The position numbers and the translations under genes are program-made. 23,112 nt of DNA from Minisyncoccota bacterium (lineage in GTDB: Bacteria; Patescibacteriota; Microgenomatia; UBA1400; PJMF01). The notes beneath the pieces were generated by a model. That model was given only the letters and a program-made list of their open reading frames with translations. It was not told where the DNA came from and did no database searches. Of the stretch, positions 8,332 to 13,623 are shown in pieces (position 1 is the first letter of the stretch; each line of letters starts with the position of its first letter). Where the stretch lies: assembly GCA_014728425.1 (NCBI GenBank), contig WJLO01000122.1, forward strand, positions 1 to 23,112, given 5' to 3'.

Positions 8332-9867
8332 CTATTCGCTACATAAGCCAGCTTGCCAGTCGTCATAATCAGCGCCACTGACATCTTGATGCATCCAGAA
8401 ATAATCTTCAGTACTGCAGAAACTACAGCTCTTAAACTTAAAGATTTTCAATAGAGATTTTTCGCAAGCAGGAATTCTTTCTGCCTGACAATGAGCTTTT
8501 TGATGATCAAAAAGCTCATGGCATTGGCTAGCTAAATCAATCTCTGTTGGTTGTGAGTAATGATCACTTGGAGTAGCAGCACAAACACCGGTTTTCCAAC
8601 CCTGATAACCGCCAGCACTACTATCATGATAAAGCCAATATTGTTGTTGGTTGTCACACCAGTGGCAAGAATTAAATTTGAGTACCAAGAGTTTTTTGGT
8701 ACAACTGGCTGCTCGACCAGCCTCACAATGCTCGCGCTGGGTTCCTATAAATTGTTGACATTGATTGATTGGTGCAGCTGTTGGTTCAGTACTAGGCACA
8801 GAGCTGATGTTGATCTGACTGGCAGTAGGGCTAATGGCTTGTGTAGCTTCAGTGACTACTGGTACTGGCGTGCTAGTGGGTAAAGTAATTACCGGTGGTG
8901 AAGTAGCAGTTGGCACTGGTGGTTTAGTAACAGTTGGCTTAGGTGTGGTAGTAGCAGTTGGTGAAGGCGGTCTGGGCGTGCTAGTGGGTTGAGGTGTGTG
9001 AGTAGCTGTAGGAACTGGGGTATTGGTTGGTTCTGGAGTAGCAGTAGGTGTTTGAGTAGTAGTAGGCATCGCATTAGTAGTAGGACTGGGAGTTAATGCT
9101 CCACCAGTACCTAGACCAGCATTAGGATCTTTGGTTGGAGTGGGACTGAGTTGCTCAAATTCTTCTGCGCTTAGAGTGGGGCTAGGAACAGGGGTTAGGG
9201 TAGGAGTAGGTGATGGCGCCACAATATTAAAAGTAATGTCCTCTGGAGGCTGTAATAAGTTATCTGAGCTACTTTGATATCTAATAGCACTAGATTGACT
9301 GTCATCAAAGCTAATTTGGCCTGAGCCAGTATTAGCAGGAGTAAAACTTAACTGTAAAAATTCTGCAGCTTGATTGTTGCTAAAGGCTATAGGGCTAAAA
9401 GGATCAACTTGAGGCAAGATCAAAACATGAACTTGATAGCCCTGATCAGTACTAGTGATAGTTGGTTCAGTAGCTAGCATGAGTTGGGAATGAATGAGGC
9501 CTACTTGAGGTTCTTGTGTGAGTTGGGCTAGTAATTCAAATTCAAGCTCTAAGCCATTAATAGTAAAACTTTGAGTATTAATAGTTAAAGTGATTTGAGT
9601 GGGTTGATCAACAATTAACCGCTGTTGATCTGGGTTGGCATTGGCAATTAGCACAGGGTTATTTACTATAGCTACGCTTCTAACCTCTTGTCGATATTTG
9701 ATCACTTTATTAGATATTAATAAAGTTCCTAAACCAATGAGTAAGATTATTGAGCTTAAAGAACTACCTACAATAATAGAGACTTGCTTGGCAGCACTGA
9801 GTTTTTGAAAACGCTGCCAGCGTTTTTGCAGTTGTTGTTTAAAGTTTTGATAGGCTTGGGCTGGCAT
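8332..9867 (-). CDS. Membrane-anchored cohesin-like protein with Thr/Pro stalk and two six-Cys repeats
   Basis: 511 residues. Basic N-terminus, TM at ~29-51, cohesin-like beta region (~65-218), a Thr/Pro/Ser stalk (~220-365, recurring TPTxTPxPT), then two homologous C-terminal modules (~368-430 and 447-510). Each has six Cys in the order C..HC..C...C..C...C, with a shared Leu-x-x-Lys-Phe-x-Ser-Cys core and a Tyr/Phe-Trp-x-x-x-x-Asp...Tyr-x-x-Trp-x-x-Gly-x-Cys end. I do not recognise this module. It is the first gene of the three-gene surface operon, with a clear promoter upstream; the next gene follows closely. The stalk probably lifts the Cys-rich domain away from the membrane. Confidence 0.85.
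   Translation of the reverse strand: MPAQAYQNFKQQLQKRWQRFQKLSAAKQVSIIVGSSLSSIILLIGLGTLLISNKVIKYRQEVRSVAIVNNPVLIANANPDQQRLIVDQPTQITLTINTQSFTINGLELEFELLAQLTQEPQVGLIHSQLMLATEPTITSTDQGYQVHVLILPQVDPFSPIAFSNNQAAEFLQLSFTPANTGSGQISFDDSQSSAIRYQSSSDNLLQPPEDITFNIVAPSPTPTLTPVPSPTLSAEEFEQLSPTPTKDPNAGLGTGGALTPSPTTNAMPTTTQTPTATPEPTNTPVPTATHTPQPTSTPRPPSPTATTTPKPTVTKPPVPTATSPPVITLPTSTPVPVVTEATQAISPTASQINISSVPSTEPTAAPINQCQQFIGTQREHCEAGRAASCTKKLLVLKFNSCHWCDNQQQYWLYHDSSAGGYQGWKTGVCAATPSDHYSQPTEIDLASQCHELFDHQKAHCQAERIPACEKSLLKIFKFKSCSFCSTEDYFWMHQDVSGADYDDWQAGLCSE
8491..8519. repeat. Perfect 14-bp inverted repeat with 1-nt centre inside a CDS
   Basis: Arms at 8491-8504 and 8506-8519 are exact reverse complements (ATGAGCTTTTTGAT and its complement). 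They fall in the second six-Cys repeat of the 511-residue surface protein (codons for CHELFDHQKAHC). The equivalent part of the first repeat has no such symmetry. Confidence 0.9.
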
Positions 9868-9897
9868 ATGGTCTAGATGAGCTGTTGAGTTTATGCT

Positions 9898-9927
9898 ATT
9901 GTAGCAGGTTTTTTGTACTTTAGTTAA
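9898..9927 (-). promoter_or_regulatory. Promoter of the surface-protein operon
   Basis: Minus-strand -35 TTAACT (9922-9927), 18-nt spacer, -10 TACAAT (9898-9903) preceded by TGC, making an extended -10. Transcription would start near 9891, leaving a ~24-nt leader before the ATG at 9867. Divergent from the GalU-like gene. Confidence 0.6.
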
Positions 9928-10001
9928 TGGTTGCAGCTTAAAAAGCTAGTTGATGATATCCATTAATAAACAAAACCCTAGTTTTTTTTAATAGTCCTCA
10001 A

Positions 10002-10046
10002 TGGTAGGATATGGTCATCTTAGTTGAAAAAAGAGTTACAAAGGAG
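10002..10046 (+). promoter_or_regulatory. Weak extended -10 and Shine-Dalgarno of the GalU-like gene
   Basis: TGGTAGGAT (10002-10010) fits an extended -10 with a weak hexamer (4 of 6). AAGGAG at 10041-10046 lies six bases before the ATG at 10053. This site decides the start: an in-frame ATG at 10011 has no ribosome-binding site and touches the -10. Confidence 0.45.
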
Positions 10047-10052
10047 TCTTTT

Positions 10053-10961
10053 ATGACAGCGAAACCTCGAGTAAAAAAAGCGATTATTACTGATGCTGGC
10101 TTTGCCAGTCGGTATTTACCTATTACCAAAACATTACCCAAAGCTATGCTGCCTTTAGGTAATAGGCCAATTATGCAGTTTGTGGTAGAGGAGTGCGTAG
10201 AGGCTGGGGTCCAAGAAATCATTATTGTAGCTACTCCAGAAGGCCAGCCAATTTATTTGGATTACTTTAATAATAATGTTAATAGAATTCGTAAACAGTT
10301 GGCTTCTCAAGGCAAAGAAGATCGCTATGCTCCAGTACAACATGTGTTGGATTATCCTAAAATCGTGGTAATTACCCAAGATCCAAGTTTGCCCTATGGC
10401 AATGGTTCGCCAGTGGCCTCAGCCTATAAATTTGTAGAGGGTGAAGAGGCTTTTTTGGTGTTGTACAGTGATGATATGTTGTTTGGTAAACAAGGAGATG
10501 CCAAGACTTTAGTAGAGGCTTATGAAGCTAATCCTACTGCTGAAGCCATTATTATGGCCCAAGAGGTTGATCCTCAAGTAGTTAACAAGTATGGCATTAT
10601 TCGGCTTAAAGAACACCATGCTAAATCTAAGGTAAAAAATCAACTTGATAACATTATAGAAAAACCCGAAGTTGGTCAAGCACCTTCCAATTTAGCTTCT
10701 TATGGTCGTTATTTGTTAAAACCATCGATTTTTGAGTATCTTAATCCCAATAACACTGGCAAGGACAATGAGCTCTGGACTGTAGATGCCATTACTCAAG
10801 TAGCTAGAACTAAGACCGTTTTGGTAGAACAAACTAAAGGGGAGTGGTTAACTACTGGTGATCCAGAGAATTATTTCCGCGCTCATTTAAAGTTTGTGCT
10901 CAAAAAAGAAAAATATGGCAAAAAGGTTGCTCAATGGGTAAAGCAGTTTGCTAAAAACTAG
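10053..10961 (+). CDS. galU: GalU-like UTP-glucose-1-phosphate uridylyltransferase family nucleotidyltransferase
   Basis: 302 residues, usual GalU length. GalU makes UDP-glucose from UTP and glucose-1-phosphate, feeding glycan and glycolipid synthesis. Family motifs: N-terminal nucleotide-binding loop ITDAGFASRYLPITKTLPKAMLP, broken here as ITDAGFASR plus LPITKTLPKAMLP, where classic GalU has Gly-x-Gly-Thr-Arg; then QFVVEECVEAG, the LPYGNGSPVASA block, LYSDDMLF (metal-binding Asp pair), NKYGII, IEKP, GRYLLKPSIFEYL and WLTTGDP. The changed first loop and WTVDAI in place of the usual LTDAI mark a divergent subfamily, so another sugar phosphate is possible. It is divergent from the surface operon. 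The start is set by the upstream AAGGAG. Confidence 0.82.
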   Translation: MTAKPRVKKAIITDAGFASRYLPITKTLPKAMLPLGNRPIMQFVVEECVEAGVQEIIIVATPEGQPIYLDYFNNNVNRIRKQLASQGKEDRYAPVQHVLDYPKIVVITQDPSLPYGNGSPVASAYKFVEGEEAFLVLYSDDMLFGKQGDAKTLVEAYEANPTAEAIIMAQEVDPQVVNKYGIIRLKEHHAKSKVKNQLDNIIEKPEVGQAPSNLASYGRYLLKPSIFEYLNPNNTGKDNELWTVDAITQVARTKTVLVEQTKGEWLTTGDPENYFRAHLKFVLKKEKYGKKVAQWVKQFAKN

Positions 10962-11023
10962 CAACATTTTTGACTGTAAAGATGTTAAAGATGGGGATTG
11001 CAAAAAGAATGAGATTTGGTAGA

Positions 11024-11051
11024 TTGATATTAAGGATTGATACTTTATAGT
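11024..11051 (+). promoter_or_regulatory. Promoter of the structured RNA
   Basis: -35 TTGATA (11024-11029, 5 of 6), 16-nt spacer, -10 TATAGT (11046-11051, 5 of 6). The predicted start near 11058 coincides with the 5' end of the 22-bp closing stem beginning at 11061. Confidence 0.65.
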
Positions 11052-11057
11052 TACTAG

Positions 11058-11241
11058 TTCTTTAACAAGCAGGTGTGGGGGGCGAGCAAAATTTTCCTCA
11101 ACAGCTCTTATAAGGGTTATGGAACGTCTGGTGGTTCCGTGGAATTATCAGCTTCCTACCCACCTGGATTCTTTCCGGGGAATCATAAGCTACCCCCCGC
11201 GCTTGCTTGTTAAACAGCCTAAACTTCAGGGGAGTCTTTTT
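11058..11241 (+). ncRNA. Candidate structured non-coding RNA (about 160-180 nt), family unknown
   Basis: In the 384-bp gap between the GalU-like gene and tRNA-Thr, positions 11061-11082 pair without interruption with 11193-11214: 22 consecutive pairs, including a G6/C6 run and three G-U pairs. The G-U pairs would be A-C mismatches on the opposite strand, so the RNA is read from the + strand. Inside, 11103-11111 can pair with 11185-11191 around a 2-nt bulge, and smaller hairpins are possible: GGAAC/GTTCC (11121-11125 with 11133-11137) and CCTGG/CCGGG (11163-11178 region). A promoter ends exactly upstream and a T-rich terminator follows. Closed ends and length recall 6S RNA, but I cannot show that. 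I found no hallmarks of SRP RNA, RNase P RNA or tmRNA. Confidence 0.6.
11223..11241 (+). terminator. Probable terminator of the structured RNA
   Basis: Five-pair stem ACTTC/GGAGT (11223-11227 with 11231-11235, one U-G pair) with a 3-nt loop, followed by CTTTTTATTTG and then seven more T. The stem is short, but the T-rich tail is long and it lies just after the closing stem. Confidence 0.45.
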
Positions 11242-11304
11242 ATTTGTTTTTTTACACAACATGTTTTTACCACTTCCTGGTTTTGTCTTAATCTGATCAA
11301 GGCT

Positions 11305-11332
11305 TTGTGAAATTGACTTTATCAGGTAAAAT
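11305..11332 (+). promoter_or_regulatory. Possible promoter of the tRNA-Thr array
   Basis: TTGTGA (11305-11310), 16-nt spacer, TAAAAT (11327-11332). The start would fall near 11339, seven bases before tRNA-Thr. An alternative pair, TTGACT (11313-11318) with TATAGA (11332-11337), has a spacer of only 13. Confidence 0.35.
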
Positions 11333-11345
11333 ATAGAGCATCTTC

Positions 11346-11419
11346 GCCTTTGTAGCTCAGGCGGTTAGAGCGCAGTCTTGGTAAGACTGAGGCCTCGGGT
11401 TCGACTCCCGACAAAGGCT
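11346..11419 (+). tRNA. tRNA-Thr (anticodon GGT)
   Basis: Complete cloverleaf: acceptor GCCTTTG/CAAAGGC, D stem GCTC/GAGC, anticodon stem CAGTC/GACTG with loop TTGGTAA (anticodon GGT, reads ACC/ACU), variable loop AGGCC, T arm TCGGG-TTCGACT-CCCGA, discriminator T. The 3' CCA is not encoded. First member of a Thr-tRNA array upstream of rpmG. Confidence 0.96.
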
Positions 11420-11462
11420 CGTAGTTAGCTGCTAGTTAGTTTAGTTAGCTTAGTTAATTAAT
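11392..11462 (+). repeat. 71-bp direct repeat, copy 1
   Basis: Runs from the T arm of tRNA-Thr(GGT) through its 3' end and the AT-rich spacer. Identical to 11507-11577, 115 bp apart. The spacer portion is built of degenerate TAGTTAG units. Confidence 0.95.
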
Positions 11463-11464
11463 TA

Positions 11465-11534
11465 GCCAGAGCATTGGTTAGAGCGGTCCGGTGTCCACCG
11501 GACAGAGCCTCGGGTTCGACTCCCGACAAAGGCT
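11465..11534 (+). pseudogene. Broken chimeric tRNA copy
   Basis: The 3' half (from 11507) is an exact copy of the tRNA-Thr(GGT) T arm and acceptor 3' strand, but the 5' half is different. The 5' acceptor pairs poorly with CAAAGGC (only GCC and one more base), the D-stem 5' strand GCTC is absent although GGTTAGAGCG is kept, and the anticodon arm is a 7-bp hairpin (GTCCGGT/ACCGGAC) with a 4-nt loop instead of a 7-nt anticodon loop. It is unlikely to decode. An unknown processed RNA is an alternative. Confidence 0.6.
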
Positions 11535-11577
11535 CGTAGTTAGCTGCTAGTTAGTTTAGTTAGCTTAGTTAATTAAT
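11507..11577 (+). repeat. 71-bp direct repeat, copy 2
   Basis: Exact copy of 11392-11462, covering the 3' half of the broken tRNA and the spacer before tRNA-Thr(TGT). Flanking bases differ on both sides, so the duplication boundaries are sharp. Confidence 0.95.
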
Positions 11578-11583
11578 CTGACC

Positions 11584-11657
11584 GCCAACGTAGCTCAGCT
11601 GGTTAGAGCAACGGTTTTGTAAACCGTAGGTCGTGAGTTCGAGTCTCACCGTTGGCT
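11584..11657 (+). tRNA. tRNA-Thr (anticodon TGT)
   Basis: Complete cloverleaf: acceptor GCCAACG/CGTTGGC, D stem GCTC/GAGC, anticodon stem ACGGT/ACCGT with loop TTTGTAA (anticodon TGT, reads ACA and others), T arm GTGAG-TTCGAGT-CTCAC, discriminator T, no encoded CCA. The rpmG promoter begins 13 bp after its end. Confidence 0.96.
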
Positions 11658-11669
11658 CAGTTTTTTTGA

Positions 11670-11678
11670 TGGTATAAT
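11670..11678 (+). promoter_or_regulatory. Extended -10 promoter of rpmG
   Basis: TGGTATAAT, a perfect TATAAT with the TG extension. The start should be near 11685, giving a ~33-nt leader before the ATG at 11718. A possible -35 (TTGGCT, 11652-11657) lies inside the tRNA-Thr 3' end with a short 15-nt spacer. Confidence 0.6.
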
Positions 11679-11717
11679 AGTACTTCAAGTTATTAATTAT
11701 TGAAAGCAAATTTAATC

Positions 11718-11921
11718 ATGGCAAAAAAGAAAAAGGGACCCCGTCAACCAGTTGGACTCAAATGTAGTGTTTGCGGTGCTTTTGGTTATATTACGCAATT
11801 TAATAAAACTAATGAGCGATTAAAAAAACAAACCACCGGAAAAACTACTTTTCCACTTAAAAAATATTGCAATCGTTGTCGTAAAGCCACCAAGTTTAAG
11901 ACGGCAAAGAAGTTGAAATAA
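11718..11921 (+). CDS. rpmG: Large-subunit ribosomal protein L33
   Basis: 67 residues, somewhat longer than the usual ~50-55. A small basic zinc-ribbon protein of the 50S subunit with both Cys pairs kept: KCSVCG and KYCNRCRK. The extra length lies mainly in the N-terminal Lys/Pro/Arg stretch and in a loop around NERLKKQTTGKTTF. The ATG at 11718 (MAKKKK) is preferred over an in-frame TTG at 11700. It is downstream of two tRNA-Thr genes with its own promoter. Its last 26 bp overlap the 3' end of the convergent glycosyltransferase gene. Confidence 0.93.
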   Translation: MAKKKKGPRQPVGLKCSVCGAFGYITQFNKTNERLKKQTTGKTTFPLKKYCNRCRKATKFKTAKKLK

Positions 11922-13341
11922 TTTTTTCACTGCCTTGTAAAAACAGTTTTTCGATTCCTAAAGCATTGTTCATGGCTTGTTCAATCCATGAATGAGCTTT
12001 GCCATGAGTGGCAGTGAGATTTTGCAATTGTACTAGGATGTTAGCAACCTGGGCTCGTCGAGAGATATCTTTTTGTTCAAAGACCTGCCTGATGTTATAT
12101 TCCCACTCACCCCATTCACGCAAAGTAAGTAAAAAACACCCAGCAGCAACTGCATCATAAGCCATATCACCAGAAGGCTTGGTAATAAAGCCATCAGCCC
12201 AAGGGAAACCATGGCGGATCAATAGTTCATTGGCATCTACTAATTGAGGATGATAAATAACAGTAAAACTAGGTAGATATGGATCTGGTGTTTTTTGGGT
12301 TTTTGTTTGGTTTTTTTGATTTGTTATTGTAAGTTTAGCTTGAGGATAAAAAGGTGCTGGATCTTGAGGGCTAATTTCTTGGTAGGGTAAATAAAACTTC
12401 TCAGCTAGCTCTACTGCCAGATTGCGAATGTCTTGATGAGTGCCAGCATACAACAATAGTTGTAGAGGGGGGAGCTTAGCCTGAGCATAATCAAGGTCAG
12501 GATTAACTAATTGCTCTCGAATTAGCGGTAAAAACTGGTTTAACAATTTTTTAATTTCATCTTTGTTTGTTCCTAAACCACCAGTACAAAGACAGATTCT
12601 GAGTACATTGTTTCTCCAAGCAGTTTTGGTTTTTTTCGCTTTAATAATTCTAGGATCTATTGGTGGTCCAGTGATGATTACTTTACGATCAGCAATGTTT
12701 TTACCAAGTGCAAAAGCTTTTTGCAAGAATTCGGTTTTTGTTTGTGAATCAAAAACACAGAATTTTATATTAGGATACTCAGCATAAGCCAAATAATCTT
12801 CTCTAACATGGGGGTCAGTTATCACTTGGATAACTTGTTTGCCTTGGGCAGCCAGAATATTACCAGTGGCAATGTGCAATGACAAGATTGGCTTGTCTAA
12901 GTTTTTAGTAAGATAATTCAGGGGCGGAGTGATGCTTTTTAGGATTGGCAGCTTTTGTCGACCAAATTTATCTACCAAGTCTTTAAGGCTTTTTAAAACT
13001 GGATGTCTGGCCAAGGTCTTGCCTACGGTTTCAGTAAGCTTAACATTAAACCAGTCGTCATGGCTAACATAATTGGTAGGATCAATAACCCAGGCTTTTT
13101 GAGGATCAATCTTGGTTTGCCAGCGAGCCACTGCAATGCCTAGGGCCATGGAGTAATGTGCTCGAGAAAAAACTACGTCTGGGATTTGATCATCCTCTTT
13201 AAAGCCATAAAAGCCTTTGAGATCCTCTTTATAACTAGCTGAGATAGTGACAATGGACAGCTGGGTTTTCTCTAGATAAGCTTTATCTTTGGCTAAAGTT
13301 TTTTTAAGCTTGTTGGGTAATTGCAGATTAGTTTTTGTCAT
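11896..13341 (-). CDS. GT28/MurG-like glycosyltransferase (GT-B fold)
   Basis: 481 residues. The layout recalls GT28 enzymes (MurG, diacylglycerol glucosyl/galactosyltransferases): an N-terminal domain with ASYKEDLKGF and a VITDPHVREDY stretch (~173-183) like the Thr-Asp-x-His segment of MGDG/diglucosyl-lipid synthases; TGPPIDPR (~224-231); the start of a second Rossmann domain at CTGGLGTNKDE (~252-262, a Gly-Gly-x-Gly loop); and the acceptor-donor block FITKPSGDMAYDAVAAG (~385-401, Lys-Pro-x-Gly then Glu/Asp-Ala-x-x-x-Gly). It is longer than MurG, with extra segments near 100-150 and 335-360. Likely a membrane-associated enzyme moving a sugar from a nucleotide sugar to a lipid or glycan acceptor; substrate unknown. 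Its 3' end overlaps rpmG convergently. Confidence 0.7.
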   Translation of the reverse strand: MTKTNLQLPNKLKKTLAKDKAYLEKTQLSIVTISASYKEDLKGFYGFKEDDQIPDVVFSRAHYSMALGIAVARWQTKIDPQKAWVIDPTNYVSHDDWFNVKLTETVGKTLARHPVLKSLKDLVDKFGRQKLPILKSITPPLNYLTKNLDKPILSLHIATGNILAAQGKQVIQVITDPHVREDYLAYAEYPNIKFCVFDSQTKTEFLQKAFALGKNIADRKVIITGPPIDPRIIKAKKTKTAWRNNVLRICLCTGGLGTNKDEIKKLLNQFLPLIREQLVNPDLDYAQAKLPPLQLLLYAGTHQDIRNLAVELAEKFYLPYQEISPQDPAPFYPQAKLTITNQKNQTKTQKTPDPYLPSFTVIYHPQLVDANELLIRHGFPWADGFITKPSGDMAYDAVAAGCFLLTLREWGEWEYNIRQVFEQKDISRRAQVANILVQLQNLTATHGKAHSWIEQAMNNALGIEKLFLQGSEKIISTSLPS

Positions 13342-13423
13342 GAATATTATTAGTTTACTGAGTTTAGAGCCGAAATAGTAGGGGAGGAATACAGTTTTAT
13401 TAGGGCTTGAATTTTATTGTTTG

Positions 13424-13432
13424 TGTTAAAAT
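13424..13432 (+). promoter_or_regulatory. Extended -10 promoter of tRNA-Trp
   Basis: TGTTAAAAT within the 12-mer TTGTGTTAAAAT, which is identical to the one upstream of the 77-aa/rplK/rplA unit. The start would be near 13439, about 50 bp before the mature tRNA. Confidence 0.5.
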
Positions 13433-13488
13433 ACACAAGTAGTTAAAAGGCTTATTTCACCACAAGTCTGATCAATAAAGAAAATCAA

Positions 13489-13560
13489 GGGGCGGTGATG
13501 TTAATGGCAGCATGGTGGTCTCCAAAACCACTCGTGAGGGTTCGAGTCCTTCCCGCCCTG
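13489..13560 (+). tRNA. tRNA-Trp (anticodon CCA)
   Basis: Acceptor GGGGCGG/CCGCCCT (first pair G-U), D arm ATGT/GCAT, anticodon stem GTGGT/ACCAC with loop CTCCAAA (anticodon CCA), T arm GAGGG-TTCGAGT-CCTTC with one G-U pair, discriminator G. The 3' CCA is not encoded. Reads UGG only, consistent with TGA stop codons in the window. Confidence 0.94.
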
Positions 13561-13608
13561 CAGATATAGTTTGATGTATTTTGAAACAAATATTTATTGA
13601 TCAAGTTT

Positions 13609-13617
13609 TGCTATAAT
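13609..13617 (+). promoter_or_regulatory. Extended -10 giving a leaderless phosphodiesterase mRNA
   Basis: TGCTATAAT, a perfect hexamer with TG extension. Six bases separate its end from the ATG at 13624, so the usual start point coincides with the A of the start codon. No ribosome-binding site is present. Confidence 0.6.
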
Positions 13618-13623
13618 GCATTG

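Noticed and set aside
8770..9220. Repetitive DNA in the surface protein genes
   Set aside because: It is explained by the Thr/Pro codon-rich stalks; no exact tandem unit independent of the coding frame is evident.
10011..10052. Earlier ATG for the GalU-like gene
   Set aside because: It abuts the putative -10 box and lacks a ribosome-binding site, while AAGGAG is placed correctly for the ATG at 10053.
11095..11145. GGTGGTTCCGTGG resembles the T-box consensus (GGTGGNACCGCG)
   Set aside because: Two core positions differ, no aminoacyl-tRNA synthetase or amino acid gene follows, and the bases are better used in a local GGAAC/GTTCC hairpin.
11058..11241. Assignment of the structured RNA as SRP RNA, RNase P RNA or tmRNA
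   Set aside because: The GGAAG-type SRP loop, the RNase P P4 core and the tmRNA TTCGA-CCA end are absent; 6S remains possible but unproven.
11119..11310. 63-codon + strand reading frame inside the structured RNA region
   Set aside because: It crosses the 3' arm of the closing stem and the terminator, has no ribosome-binding site, and has a composition unlike its neighbours.
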